Assembly (NCBI RefSeq): GCF_016595215.1
Contig: NZ_JAENHK010000010.1
Location: forward strand, 1,473,390-1,537,389
Direction of reading: 5' to 3'
Length of the DNA stretch: 64,000 nucleotides
Source: Chryseobacterium paridis
GTDB lineage: Bacteria > Bacteroidota > Bacteroidia > Flavobacteriales > Weeksellaceae
The first letter of the stretch is position 1. Each line of letters begins with the position of its first letter. The notes beneath the pieces were generated by a model. The model was not told the origin of the DNA, made no database searches, and worked only from the letters and a program-made list of their open reading frames with translations. Positions 9,870 through 19,189 of the stretch are shown piece after piece. The position numbers and the translations under genes were made by a program.

Positions 9870-10508
9870 ATGAAAACAGTTGTCACCTTTCTTTTTGCTT
9901 TTTTTCTTCTTATGTCAAATCTTTTGACCGCTCAACAAAAACAATATATTTTCTTTCTGCATAATAAATTTCTCGAAGGTCATTCATTGACAGAAAAGCA
10001 TCCGCAATATGGTATTGCGGAATATACTCCGATCCTGAATAAGCTGAAAGGTAAAAACGCCGTAATAATTTCAGAAAAAAGACCTGATCAGACAGATCCT
10101 GAAGTCTATGCCCTAAAGGTCATTGCTCAGATTGATAGTCTACAGCGCAAAGGAGTTTCTTCCCATAGCATCAGCATAGTCGGCACATCACAAGGCGGCT
10201 ATATCGCCCAATATGTTTCTTATCACGCTAAAAATCCAGATTTGAAATTTGTGATCATCGGTTCGAGTTTCAAAGATGATTCTTTAAATAAAGATGCTGA
10301 TTTCAAATTGTACGGTAATATACTTTCTATCACGGAAAAATCTGATGAAGGACATGTTCCGCTATCTTCCCAGAAAAGATTACAAAACTCAAAATTAAAA
10401 ACATTCAAAGAAATAGAATTGAACACTGGAATGAAGCATGGTTTTTTATTTAAAGCATTGGACATATGGCTCAATCCTACCAAAGATTGGATTTATAAGA
10501 AGTTTTGA
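9870..10508 (+). CDS. Exported alpha/beta hydrolase
   Basis: 212 aa. Signal peptide MKTVVTFLFAFFLLMSNLLTAQ, cleavage likely after TAQ. Nucleophile elbow GTSQGG (around residue 110) and a late His in TGMKHGF fit an alpha/beta-hydrolase fold esterase or peptidase. Short for the fold, so a minimal hydrolase. Substrate unknown. Stands alone, followed by a filler repeat and a convergent MFS gene. Confidence 0.75.
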   Translation: MKTVVTFLFAFFLLMSNLLTAQQKQYIFFLHNKFLEGHSLTEKHPQYGIAEYTPILNKLKGKNAVIISEKRPDQTDPEVYALKVIAQIDSLQRKGVSSHSISIVGTSQGGYIAQYVSYHAKNPDLKFVIIGSSFKDDSLNKDADFKLYGNILSITEKSDEGHVPLSSQKRLQNSKLKTFKEIELNTGMKHGFLFKALDIWLNPTKDWIYKKF

Positions 10509-10510
10509 GT

Positions 10511-10693
10511 GGGATTCGAGTTCCGAGGTTCGGGGTGAGAGATTCGAGGTACGGGTTGCGAGGTACGCGTTACGAGGTTCGCGGTTCAATATAAGAATTA
10601 CCAGATAGCAAGATTACGTCATATCTACCAACAAACAAAAACTCATAACTCTCCACTTTCAACTTTCAACTTTCCATTTTCAACTTTAAATTC
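10511..10693. repeat. Degenerate intergenic repeat tract
   Basis: A purine-rich run of variants of GAGGTTCGGGG / GAGGTACGCG (10515-10590), then pyrimidine-rich variants of CTTTCAACTTTCAACTTTCC (10650-10690). No coding potential. The same two themes recur at 36180-36330 and 37227-37330. Confidence 0.65.
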
Positions 10694-11896
10694 TCAACTC
10701 TCCACAAATTTTCTCGTTGCCGCCCTCATCCCAAAGAAAAACATAAAAATCACGGAAATTCCAAGAAAGGCAAATGAGTATTTCCATGACGTATCCCAAT
10801 CGTGCAGCTTTCCAAAAATGGCAGGTCCGAATGCGGCTATCAAATATCCTACTGACTGAGCCATTCCCGATATTTTAATTGCATTGGCACTTGATTGTGT
10901 TCGCAAAGAGAAAAATAAGATCGATAAACTGAAAGATAAACCATTCGATAAACCTAATAAAATTGCAGTTGCATAGATCCATTGTGACTTCAGCAATGCA
11001 AACATCACAATACTCGCGAACATCAGGATGCACAGGAAGACGATCATTACCCTTTGGTCTTTCATTTTATTGGCAATGATAGGCCCCACGAAAGTGATCG
11101 GAATCATGGAAATCTGAATCACAAACAATACCCAACCCGGAGCATTTCCATTCATTCCATAATCATTGAGAACAGCAGGCAGCCATGAAATTAAAGAGTA
11201 ATATACCAGAGACTGTAATCCCATAAAAATGCTGATATTCCATGCCTGAGCAGATTTAAACATATTAAAATCTGACTTTGCCATCGAGTTATTGGTCTGT
11301 CGACTGTTGTTTTTATTCAGTAACAATTCCAAAACCACAACCAATAGTGCTAGAAGCGCAATTACAAGCCATATTCCAAGGGAACCTCGCCATCCATAAC
11401 CTGTCCACTCTCCCAAGCTCACACTATATCCTGAAGCTAAAGCAGCGGTAAGGTTCATGGCCACTGCAAAAATACCGGTCATTAACCCAATTTGTTTGGG
11501 GAAATTGTTTTTGATATATCCGGGAGTAATTACATTCCCTACACAGATTCCTAAACCGATAAATATAGATCCTGTAAACAGGGTCCAAACTGACCCGAAT
11601 ACCCTTAAGAATAGTCCAAAACTCAGAATAACCAATGCATACAATAAAAACCTATTGATGCTGAACCGATGTGAAAACCTACTTACCAATACGGAGCAAC
11701 TCGCAAACATCAGCAAGGGTATTGAAGTCAGCAAGCTGCTTTGAAAATTATCCAGATGTAAAGACTGACTGATCTGGTTCAGTACTGGTCCTACAGAAGT
11801 AATCGGTGAACGAAGGTTACTCGATACCAGAATCACAACCAATACATTGATCAACAACAGAATATATGATGCCTCTTTTCTCGTTTCGTTTTTCAT
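10694..11896 (-). CDS. MFS transporter of the CynX/NimT type
   Basis: 400 aa with twelve hydrophobic segments. The start (LINVLVVILVSSNLRSPITSVGPVL) and the internal GWRGSLGIW motif are typical of the cyanate/2-nitroimidazole transporter-like family. Inner-membrane solute transport or efflux; substrate not readable. Divergent from an AraC regulator at 11976, which is the usual control arrangement for this family. Confidence 0.88.
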   Translation of the reverse strand: MKNETRKEASYILLLINVLVVILVSSNLRSPITSVGPVLNQISQSLHLDNFQSSLLTSIPLLMFASCSVLVSRFSHRFSINRFLLYALVILSFGLFLRVFGSVWTLFTGSIFIGLGICVGNVITPGYIKNNFPKQIGLMTGIFAVAMNLTAALASGYSVSLGEWTGYGWRGSLGIWLVIALLALLVVVLELLLNKNNSRQTNNSMAKSDFNMFKSAQAWNISIFMGLQSLVYYSLISWLPAVLNDYGMNGNAPGWVLFVIQISMIPITFVGPIIANKMKDQRVMIVFLCILMFASIVMFALLKSQWIYATAILLGLSNGLSFSLSILFFSLRTQSSANAIKISGMAQSVGYLIAAFGPAIFGKLHDWDTSWKYSFAFLGISVIFMFFFGMRAATRKFVES

Positions 11897-11920
11897 AATA
11901 GAGATAAAAAATTGTTACAG

Positions 11921-11952
11921 CAAAATTACCTATGTTATTTTACATACATTTG
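11921..11952. promoter_or_regulatory. Face-to-face divergent promoters (two TAnnTTTG -7 elements)
   Basis: TACATTTG at 11945-11952 (plus strand, 23 bases before the ATG of the AraC gene) and TAATTTTG at 11928-11921 (minus strand, before the MFS gene) both match the Bacteroidota -7 consensus exactly. No clear -33 TTG at the right distance was seen for either. Confidence 0.45.
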
Positions 11953-11975
11953 CCATAATATTAATCTAAAACGAC

Positions 11976-12761
11976 ATGGGTAATCCAAAAAAAATCCTGA
12001 ATATGGATGAAGTTAACAAACCCTATTTTGTATGGTTTGAAGACAACTGGAGACATGATGACGTTCTTCATCTTCATGAGAAAAAGGGACAGCTTGTGTA
12101 TGTGGAAAGCGGATTTCAATATTTGACAGTAGAAGGGAAAATGTATCTTTTACCCCAAAACCATGCAGCCTGGATTCCACCCCACGCTTTGCATAAAACC
12201 AATTCCCATTCTGAAAGGATCCGCCTCATGATCATGTTTTTTAATGTCGATACAGAAGATACCTTTTATCATCAGATTCATGTATTTTCAGTACCTCCGG
12301 TATTGAAAGAAATGATCAGATATGCTGAGAAATGGTCGATGAATACTACCGAAAACAATGATGAAAATATATTTTTAAAAGCATTATATAACGAACTCCC
12401 CAATTTTGTTGCCGATTCTATTCAGCTGCATATCAGCCTTCCACAAGACAAGAGATTGACCCAGGCAATCAATTATCTGAACACCCATTATAATGAAGAT
12501 CTTAAAATGGAAGATCTAAGTGATATCGCCTCACTATCCCTCCGTTCACTAGAAAGAATTTTTAAAAAAGAAACCGGACTTACCCTGATCAAATATCAGC
12601 AGATGCTAAGAATCATCAAAAGCCTGGAGTTATTAAGTGCCAATGAATGGACTATTTCTGAAATCGCCTTTCAGGTTGGATACAAAAGCCTGCAAGCTTA
12701 TACCAACAGTTTTCAGTCGGTCATGCAATACAGGCCCAGTGATTTTGTAAAAAGTTTATGA
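11976..12761 (+). CDS. AraC-family regulator with cupin sensor domain
   Basis: 261 aa. N-terminal cupin (about 25-100: HDDVLHLHEKKGQLVYVESG..LPQNHAAWIPPHALHKT), C-terminal HTH pair (about 160-258: MEDLSDIASLSLRSLERIFKKETGLTLIKYQQMLRI, EIAFQVGYKSLQAYTNSFQSVMQYRPSDF). Divergent from the CynX-like transporter and probably its regulator. Its TGA stop directly abuts the stop of the convergent LOG gene. Confidence 0.88.
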   Translation: MGNPKKILNMDEVNKPYFVWFEDNWRHDDVLHLHEKKGQLVYVESGFQYLTVEGKMYLLPQNHAAWIPPHALHKTNSHSERIRLMIMFFNVDTEDTFYHQIHVFSVPPVLKEMIRYAEKWSMNTTENNDENIFLKALYNELPNFVADSIQLHISLPQDKRLTQAINYLNTHYNEDLKMEDLSDIASLSLRSLERIFKKETGLTLIKYQQMLRIIKSLELLSANEWTISEIAFQVGYKSLQAYTNSFQSVMQYRPSDFVKSL

Positions 12762-13346
12762 TCAGACTTCTCCTTTAGAAATCCATTTCTCAATTTTTGG
12801 CGCTTCGTAATTCTTCATTTTGGTTAAAAGAGAATCAATATTGTCATCCACAATCAGCATCTTTTGATTGACTGCTTTCAGAAAACCTTTATCAACCATA
12901 GTCTGAGCCATCTGCAATAAATCATTGTAGAACCCATTAACATTAAGAACAGCAATTGGTTTTTGATGTAAGCCAAGATGTGCCCAAGTCATCATTTCAA
13001 AAAGTTCTTCCAATGTTCCATATCCTCCCGGCAGAGCAATAACTCCATCGGATAACTCATTCATTTTCGTTTTACGTTCATGCATGGTTTCTACCAGGAT
13101 CAGATCGCTTAGCCCAAGGTGGGCAATTTCTTTCCCCTCCAGAAAATGAGGAAGTACTCCAATCGCTTCACCCTTATTCTCCATTACTCCATTAGCAACC
13201 GTTCCCATCAATCCACTGATCGCACCACCATATACCAAACCTATCTGCTCTTCAGCAAGCTTCTTTCCTAAAGCATAAGCCTGCTCTTCATAAATGGATT
13301 CATTTCCAAAGCTTGATCCACAAAATACGGTTAGTCTTTTTATCAT
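12762..13346 (-). CDS. LOG-family Rossmann protein (TIGR00730 type)
   Basis: 194 aa, full length. Shows the FCGSSFG start, GGAISGLMG, and the diagnostic PGGYGTLEELFE motif around residues 105-117. Family members act as cytokinin riboside 5'-monophosphate phosphoribohydrolases or general nucleotide-5'-monophosphate N-glycosidases. Lies 42 bases downstream of the DHA2 transporter gene on the same strand, so likely co-transcribed. Cytoplasmic. Confidence 0.92.
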   Translation of the reverse strand: MIKRLTVFCGSSFGNESIYEEQAYALGKKLAEEQIGLVYGGAISGLMGTVANGVMENKGEAIGVLPHFLEGKEIAHLGLSDLILVETMHERKTKMNELSDGVIALPGGYGTLEELFEMMTWAHLGLHQKPIAVLNVNGFYNDLLQMAQTMVDKGFLKAVNQKMLIVDDNIDSLLTKMKNYEAPKIEKWISKGEV

Positions 13347-13388
13347 GATTTTTTCTTTTTAAATAATTAATACCTCTGAGAACATCTC

Positions 13389-14777
13389 TTACAAAACAGC
13401 AATCTGCTCTCTTTTTACTTTCAGTTCTTTGATGATCAAATATACCAAGATTCCGATAGCACATAATGCATACCCTGCCAAAATAATGATACTCAAACTT
13501 CCAACTGCCAGATCCGAAGGAAACAGCTGCCCCATCAAAGTCATAAATGACAGACCGATTCCAGCTCCCAGAAAGTAGTTGGTACTTGTTAAGCTTGAAG
13601 CTACCCCATAGTGTGACGCATCCACATCCCTGATTCCCAGAATCGACAGACTTGTAAAACAGAAAGTCATTCCAATCCCTGAAATACATGCTGCTCCTAA
13701 TAGTACAATGGTTAATGGATGACCTAGGTAAATCGATATGAGCAGAGATAAAGCTCCTGCAAGCATAAAAACCCAACCAAAAATTCCCATTTGTGCAGGA
13801 TTCAGTTTTTTGGAAACAGCAGGTAGTACAAATTTAGCAACTAAAGCAGACATGACACTGAAAGGAACCAACATCAATCCTGCTGAAGCAGCACTGTGTC
13901 CCATATCTTTCTGAAGCATTAACGAGATCAGGAATAAAAATCCTATGAAAAATGCACCTAATGCAAAAAATGCAATATTTGAAGTCATGAGTGATCTGTA
14001 CTTAAAGAGTTTAAGATCAATCAATGGCTGTGATACGGTTTTTAAACGATAAACTACACTTCCTAAGAGTATAATCGCAACGACAATTGATCCTATGACT
14101 AAGAAAGGTTGTTCCATAATCTGAATCAGTTCGTGTGCTCCATAGGTCAGGCTCAAAAGTCCTAAAACCAATAATATTCCTGAAACAGCATCTGTCTTCT
14201 GTGTATTTTCAGATTTCTCATCCGCAGGTAAATACTGGTATGCAAAAATAAGCGTTAACAAAAGGATGGGTACATTGATCAGGAACACCCAATGCCAGCT
14301 TAGATAAGTACTGATGATTCCCCCTATCGACAATCCACTTCCTGATCCGATTGCAGCAAAAGAGCTGAAAACACCTAGTGCTTTATTCCGTTCATGATTC
14401 TCAGTAAAAGTATTGGTAACGATAGACAATGCAGAAGGCATAATAAATGCAGCCCCAAGTCCCTGCAATGCTCTGAATATAGCCAGCATTTCAAAATTGG
14501 TTGATAACCCAGCTCCTAATGATGTCAGCATAAAGATAAGCGCTCCTAATAAGAACATTTTTTTACGCCCGATCTGATCAGATAACTTTCCTCCGATGAT
14601 CAGAAAACCACCAAAGAATAAAACATACAACGTCTGAAGCCACTGAACGGTTTCCGCACCAATATTGAATTGTTTCTGAATAGCAGGAATTGTCAGGTTA
14701 ATAATAGCAATGTCCAAAGCCTCAACAAATGTTCCGATTGATGCCAGTATTAATATTAAATTCTTTCTTGTTCCCAT
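13389..14777 (-). CDS. MFS drug-resistance transporter, DHA2 (EmrB/QacA) type
   Basis: The start is set at the ATG at 14777 (MGTRKNLILILASIGTFVEALDIAIINLTIPAI), not the longer frame to 14927, because the extension covers the divergent promoter region and is not transporter-like. 462 aa with about 14 hydrophobic segments; motif C and the loop GGKLSDQIGRKKMFLLG (motif A) are clear. Proton-driven efflux of hydrophobic compounds expected. Divergent from an Lrp/AsnC gene. Confidence 0.9.
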   Translation of the reverse strand: MGTRKNLILILASIGTFVEALDIAIINLTIPAIQKQFNIGAETVQWLQTLYVLFFGGFLIIGGKLSDQIGRKKMFLLGALIFMLTSLGAGLSTNFEMLAIFRALQGLGAAFIMPSALSIVTNTFTENHERNKALGVFSSFAAIGSGSGLSIGGIISTYLSWHWVFLINVPILLLTLIFAYQYLPADEKSENTQKTDAVSGILLVLGLLSLTYGAHELIQIMEQPFLVIGSIVVAIILLGSVVYRLKTVSQPLIDLKLFKYRSLMTSNIAFFALGAFFIGFLFLISLMLQKDMGHSAASAGLMLVPFSVMSALVAKFVLPAVSKKLNPAQMGIFGWVFMLAGALSLLISIYLGHPLTIVLLGAACISGIGMTFCFTSLSILGIRDVDASHYGVASSLTSTNYFLGAGIGLSFMTLMGQLFPSDLAVGSLSIIILAGYALCAIGILVYLIIKELKVKREQIAVL

Positions 14778-14811
14778 ACCATTCAAATTTCCTGCAAAAT
14801 TAAAATTATTA

Positions 14812-14918
14812 GAACATATGTGAAAATTTAACTTTAAATTTGGAACACAAATAATATTATAAAACATAAAAAAGAACAAATATACTTTTAAGTTAGTTTT
14901 AAAATAAAAAAACAGAAC
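14812..14918. promoter_or_regulatory. Four phased GAACA boxes, candidate operator of the divergent Lrp/MFS pair
   Basis: GAACA occurs at 14812, 14843, 14874 and 14914, each followed by an A/T-rich ATATG / CAAAT / AATAT / AATGC tail. The steps are 31, 31 and 40 bases, close to whole helical turns, so all boxes would face the same side of the DNA. Lrp/AsnC octamers bind such arrays by wrapping DNA. The last box overlaps the start codon region of the regulator gene. Confidence 0.4.
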
Positions 14919-14920
14919 AA

Positions 14921-15391
14921 ATGCCAACCGAAAATTATAATCTTGACGAAAAAGACCTTTCTATCTTACGCCTACTGCAAAAAGATGCCAAGCTAAGTGT
15001 AAGGGATATTTCCACACGCATCAATCTGAGCCCGACACCAACCCATGAACGTATAAAAAGAATGGAAAAGTCAGGAATCATTAAAGAATATACTGCTGTT
15101 CTAGACCGGAAGAAAGTCAATAAGGGAATGATGGTGGTTTGCATGATTGCTCTGAACGCTCACAATAAGAAAATGGCAACAAAATTCATTGAACAGGTCA
15201 GCAAATTAAAAGAGGTCGTGGAGTTTTATAATATCAGCGGTGATTTTGATTTCATGCTAAAAATCCTGGCGCCCAATATGGATGAGTTTCACGATTTTTT
15301 TGTGAATAAACTTTCGGAGATTGAAGGTATTGGGCAGACGAAAAGTATTTTTGTGATGAATAGTATTAAAGAGAGTACTCAGATTCTTTAG
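14921..15391 (+). CDS. Lrp/AsnC-family regulator
   Basis: 156 aa. N-terminal winged HTH (LDEKDLSILRLLQKDAKLSVRDISTRINLSPTPTHERIKRMEKSGIIKEY, residues 8-58), C-terminal RAM/ligand domain (70-150). Full family length. It diverges from the DHA2 pump and LOG genes and probably regulates them and itself; ligand, often an amino acid in this family, is unknown. Confidence 0.93.
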   Translation: MPTENYNLDEKDLSILRLLQKDAKLSVRDISTRINLSPTPTHERIKRMEKSGIIKEYTAVLDRKKVNKGMMVVCMIALNAHNKKMATKFIEQVSKLKEVVEFYNISGDFDFMLKILAPNMDEFHDFFVNKLSEIEGIGQTKSIFVMNSIKESTQIL

Positions 15392-15395
15392 AATT

Positions 15396-15849
15396 GGTTA
15401 AACGCGAAGGCGCTAATTTTTTTAAAGTATTGCGTTTTTAAGGCGCTAGGATTTTTATCAAAGATAAAAATTTAAAAATCTGCGGAATCTGCAGAATCTG
15501 CGAGAAAAAAATAACCATAAACCTATGTGTAAATCTGAGGAATCTGTGGGAAAAAATTAATCACAAACCGAAGGTTCGACGGAATCAAAAAGTCACATAA
15601 GCTTTTAAACATCTTGCAATTGCGACCGAATGGTGCTTGTGCTGAGCCTGTCGAAGTAAAGCAATCTCAATTTACAGCATTAATTACAAAACTTTAACAC
15701 TTAAGCTTTTTTAAGTTAATACAAGCTGCACAAGAAGTACACTTAAGCTTAAAAAAATCTTTGATTTTTATATCCACAAGCTTAATAAGCGAAGCTCCTT
15801 CTTTGCTATCTTAATTTATACTGTATCATCATCAATCTTTGCATTAAAC
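15396..15849. repeat. MITE-like element E1 with GTTAAACGC(A)AAG termini
   Basis: Left end GGTTAAACGCGAAGG (15396) and right end CTTTGCATTAAAC (15837-15849) are near-perfect inverted copies. The body holds filler phrases (AATCTGCGGAATCTGCAG, GCTGAGCCTGTCGAAGTAAAGC). It is about 450 bases, non-coding, and the segment 15628-15849 is repeated almost exactly at 16426-16639. Confidence 0.55.
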
Positions 15850-15861
15850 AAAAGGATAATA

Positions 15862-15975
15862 GTTAAACTCAAAGACGCTAAATTTTTATAAGTATTACGT
15901 TTTTAAGGCGCTAAGTTTTTATCAAAGATAAAAATTCAAAAATCTGCGCTATCTGCCGAATCTGCGAGAGACCTT
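15862..15975. repeat. Half copy of the same repeat family (left end only)
   Basis: Begins GTTAAACTCAAAG and runs through the same ACGTTTTTAAGGCGCTAAG and ATCAAAGATAAAAATTCAAAAATCTGCG phrases as 15398-15490, then stops without a matching right end. From 15976 to 16359 I see no gene and no repeat I can define. Confidence 0.5.
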
Positions 15976-16359
15976 ACATTATCATTGACATTGGTTACAT
16001 CTGATACTCTATCCAAAATAAAAAAAGAAAGAAATCCAAACAAGCAAGTAAACAGCAGATCCCCCTTCGTCGGAATGACAACAACATTAGAAATCAATTA
16101 TAAGTATAGAAAAAACATGGTTTCGTATAAAAACCAATTGATAATTGATCACCTCCTATTACTTTAGCATCATCAAAAAGTTTTCATAAGTCAATTCATG
16201 AAGTAGAATATCTGGCTCATCGTCATCAAAAAAGGTACAATCAAGTAGGTCAAAATATTTGATTAAATAACAATACTCATCCATTCATGTCATTTCTGAG
16301 GATGATGAATGAGTCAGATTTCTATTCAATTCTTCTTATCTTTAGGTCATAAAAATATA

Positions 16360-16639
16360 GTTAAACGCAAAGGCGTAAAAAGTTGTTAGTGTATTGTGTT
16401 TCTAAAGCAGCCTTGCCATTACGAACGAATGGTGCTTGTGCTGAGCCTGTTGAAGTAAAGCAATCTCGCCTTACAGCAAAAATTTTAACACTTAAGCTTC
16501 TTTAAGTTAATACAAGCTGTACAAGGAGTACACTTAAGCTCTTTAAAATCAAAGATTTTTATATCCACAAGCTTAATAAGCGAAGCTCATCTTTGCTATC
16601 TTAATTTATACTGTATCATCATCAATCTTTGCGTTAAAC
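16360..16639. repeat. MITE-like element E3 with 13-base terminal inverted repeats
   Basis: Left end GTTAAACGCAAAG (16360-16372), right end CTTTGCGTTAAAC (16627-16639): a perfect inverted pair around 280 bases of non-coding sequence. The internal part duplicates E1. Confidence 0.6.
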
Positions 16640-16651
16640 AAAAGGATAATA

Positions 16652-16830
16652 GTTAAACGCAAAGACACTAATTTTTTATAAGTATAACGTTTTTAAGGCG
16701 CTAAGATTTTTATCAAAGATAAAAATTCAAAAATCTGCGAAATCCGCATAATCTGCGAGAAAAAAATAAACATAAACCTCTGTACAAATCTGTGCAATCT
16801 GTGGGAAAAAATCAATCACAAACCGAAGAT
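16652..16830. repeat. Half copy of the repeat family
   Basis: Starts GTTAAACGCAAAG at 16652 and follows the E1 body (ACGTTTTTAAGGCGCTAAG; TCTGCGAAATCCGCATAATC; AATCTGTGGGAAAAAATC) without a right terminus. 16831-16997 shows nothing definite apart from the leader of the next gene. Confidence 0.5.
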
Positions 16831-16997
16831 CCGACATAGTCACAAGTCCCTAAAACATTATCAATGCAGCAAATAAGATTGTGCAGAGTACGTCGAAATA
16901 AAGCCATTTCAACCCACAACAGCAGTTTTAATCAAATTTATGCTTTACATGTAATTGAGAATAACTAAATTCAGGTTATCAATTAAAAACATTTGCT

Positions 16998-17765
16998 ATG
17001 CCCTGGAATCCCGACGTCTACAATCAATTTAAAAATATCCGGTTCAAACCTTTTTTTGATCTTTCTGATCTGATCATTGAAGAACCCTCTATGAAGGCAA
17101 TCGACTTGGGTTGCGGAACAGGAGAACAAACTGCTATCCTTACAGAAAAATTCCCACAGGCTGAGTTTATCGGAATCGATTCTTCTCCGGAAATGCTTGA
17201 AAAATCAAAAGCATTGGAGAATGAACGCCTTCATTTCAGAATGGCTACCACAGAGGAAATGCTTAATAACGATGAAAACTGGGATCTTATTTTCAGTAAT
17301 GCAGCTTTACAATGGTCTGATGATCATCCCAAACTATTTCCTCAACTGATTTCAAAACTCAAAACAAATGGGCAGTTGGCCATCCAAATGCCTTACCAAC
17401 CTGGAAATACACTGAATATAATCTTATCCGGTCTTGCTGAGGAAGAACCATTTAAAAGTTATTTAAAAGGATGGAACCGACCTTCTGCAGTTCTTACCAT
17501 AGATGAATATGCTCAGATTTTATTTGAAAATGGAATTGAGGAATTAAATCTATCACAAAAAGTATATCCTATCATCGCCGAAGATCATGACACTTTATTC
17601 AATTTCATATCCGGTTCTGCATTAATTCCTTATCTCGAAAGGCTCAATGAAGGTCAACAAAAAGAGTTTACTACAGAATTTAAAAACCGCATTGCAGCCA
17701 ACTATCCTAAACTCCCGGCTATTTATGCATTTAAGAGAATTCTAATGTATGGAAGAAAAAAATAA
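16998..17765 (+). CDS. tam: SAM-dependent methyltransferase resembling trans-aconitate 2-methyltransferase
   Basis: 255 aa, the usual length for Tam. Starts MPWNPDVYNQF and has SAM motif I DLGCGTGEQ (residues 35-43), the acidic GIDSSPEML, motif SNAALQWSDDHPKL and IQMPYQPG, all typical of the Tam group. The reaction in the family is methylation of trans-aconitate at the expense of S-adenosylmethionine in the cytoplasm. The final 17 bases overlap the GNAT gene, implying translational coupling. The specific substrate is inferred from family resemblance. Confidence 0.82.
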   Translation: MPWNPDVYNQFKNIRFKPFFDLSDLIIEEPSMKAIDLGCGTGEQTAILTEKFPQAEFIGIDSSPEMLEKSKALENERLHFRMATTEEMLNNDENWDLIFSNAALQWSDDHPKLFPQLISKLKTNGQLAIQMPYQPGNTLNIILSGLAEEEPFKSYLKGWNRPSAVLTIDEYAQILFENGIEELNLSQKVYPIIAEDHDTLFNFISGSALIPYLERLNEGQQKEFTTEFKNRIAANYPKLPAIYAFKRILMYGRKK

Positions 17766-18222
17766 AGATCTTCGCTTAAGGAAGGTAACTTCTGCAGACT
17801 TAATGAAGATCATAGAAATGCTTGCAGATGACGTGTTAGGACAAAGCCGGGAAGAGGTTTCCGATCCTCTGGATGAACGTTATGTCAAAGCTTTTAAAGC
17901 CATTGAACAGGATCCCAACCAGGATTTATTGGTCATGGTCAATGACAATGATCAGATCCTTGGAACTTTACAGCTTACCTACCTGCAATACCTGAATCAT
18001 AAAGGCAGTAAACGTGCATTAGTAGAATCAGTACGGATCCATTCTTCTGTGCGCGGTCAAGGACTGGGCGAAAAGATGTTTCAGCTTGCCATTATACGAG
18101 CCAAGGAAAATGGAGCTGATACGATACAGCTGACTTCAGACAAAACCAGGACTGAAGCATTAAAATTTTATCAAAAACTTGGATTTACAGCATCCCATGA
18201 AGGGTTTAAAATGAAAATTTAA
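17749..18222 (+). CDS. GNAT-family N-acetyltransferase
   Basis: 157 aa. Acetyl-CoA motif A VRIHSSVRGQGLGEKMFQLAI (about 95-115: R-x-x-G-x-G) and the C-terminal KTRTEALKFYQKLGFTASHEGFKM are typical of the fold. Start ATG lies within the end of the methyltransferase gene, so the two are one operon. Substrate unknown. Confidence 0.9.
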   Translation: MEEKNKDLRLRKVTSADLMKIIEMLADDVLGQSREEVSDPLDERYVKAFKAIEQDPNQDLLVMVNDNDQILGTLQLTYLQYLNHKGSKRALVESVRIHSSVRGQGLGEKMFQLAIIRAKENGADTIQLTSDKTRTEALKFYQKLGFTASHEGFKMKI

Positions 18223-18461
18223 CAAAAAAATACAGCTCTTAAGTTACTGTATATATGTCGGATACATTTCATTTAAAAATTAATTGATCCCAAAAGACAA
18301 AAATTAATTAAAATGCATGCAAGATTTTCATTTTAATGGATTTAAGATATAAAGAAACTAATGTTAAACTGCAAACTGGCTTTGGTACAGGCTTTGGACA
18401 ACAGAAAATATTACAATAAAAAAGGGCTAAAAACCAAAATCAACAACAAATAATTACTACA

Positions 18462-18803
18462 ATGAAAAAAATACTAGCATTAGCAATTTTAACATTAGGC
18501 ATATTTAATATGACAAGTTGTACTGCAAAGCAATCAGCTCAATCAGAAGATAAGGGAAAAGATATGACCATTGAAGCAAGTGGAAAAATAACAAAGATTG
18601 AAAACGGAAAAGATGGCTATATGGCCACGATTCAGGATGCCAACGGAAAAGAATATGTTACAACCATCAGTTTCATTAATCTTCAGAAAAGTGGGAGCAC
18701 TTTCAAACGTTATGAAGTAGGTGATTCCATTTATGTAAAAGGGCCTTCATGGAAAGATGAGCAAGGGAAGGTTTACATCAAAGCTGAGCAACTTAAGCAA
18801 TAA
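18462..18803 (+). CDS. Small lipoprotein of unknown function
   Basis: 113 aa. Signal MKKILALAILTLGIFNMTSC with lipobox NMTSC. The mature part is a small, beta-rich, lysine-rich domain (ASGKITKIENGKDGYMATIQDANGKEYVT..GDSIYVKGPSWKDEQGKVYIKAEQL) that suggests an OB-like barrel. I do not recognise the family. A strong terminator follows. Confidence 0.8.
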   Translation: MKKILALAILTLGIFNMTSCTAKQSAQSEDKGKDMTIEASGKITKIENGKDGYMATIQDANGKEYVTTISFINLQKSGSTFKRYEVGDSIYVKGPSWKDEQGKVYIKAEQLKQ

Positions 18804-18835
18804 AAAACCATTTTTTTAATAATTCTCTATCCTTG

Positions 18836-18870
18836 ATATCCTTCAAAAAATATTTGAAGGATATTTTTTT
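18836..18870 (+). terminator. Intrinsic terminator after the small lipoprotein gene
   Basis: ATATCCTTCAAA/TTTGAAGGATAT, 12-base perfect arms, then TTTTTT. Confidence 0.92.
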
Positions 18871-19189
18871 GAGATCAGTGAAAAATCTTACCATGATAGT
18901 ATCAAATGATACTATTAAAGATTAAAGTATACAAGACGTACAAATTACTGTATTAAGATCAATTCATTTCAAAATAGTATATGAACTCTGATACGGTCAT
19001 GAATTGATGAATATTTAGATCTTATAAATAAAAACTATAGATATTAAATATAATTCCAAACTCCCGCTCCCCACTAAGTTTCTCATAACCAAGCATTCTT
19101 ACAATATCCCAAATCAGTGAGTAAATATCATTTAACTCATAATATTTCATAACTTAGTGATAACTAATCAACCATTAAAACTCAAAACT
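18871..19189 (+). other. Gene-free leader upstream of the T9SS protein gene
   Basis: AT-rich stretch with short dyads such as ATAGTATCAAATGATACTAT (18896-18915). No reading frame or clear promoter consensus; presumably the 5' leader and promoter of the next gene. Confidence 0.4.

Noticed and set aside
13389..14927. Long form of the DHA2 transporter starting at 14927
   Set aside because: The extra 50 residues cover the divergent promoter region, overlap the Lrp gene start, and do not look like a transporter N-terminus.
15985..16167. 60-codon frame inside the repeat desert
   Set aside because: Runs across filler repeats (CCCCCTTCGTCGGAATGAC) with no protein features.
15392..16997. tRNA or rRNA genes in the long gap
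   Set aside because: No cloverleaf with CCA-adjacent T-arm motif (GGTTCRANTCC) could be found; the gap is filled with filler repeats.
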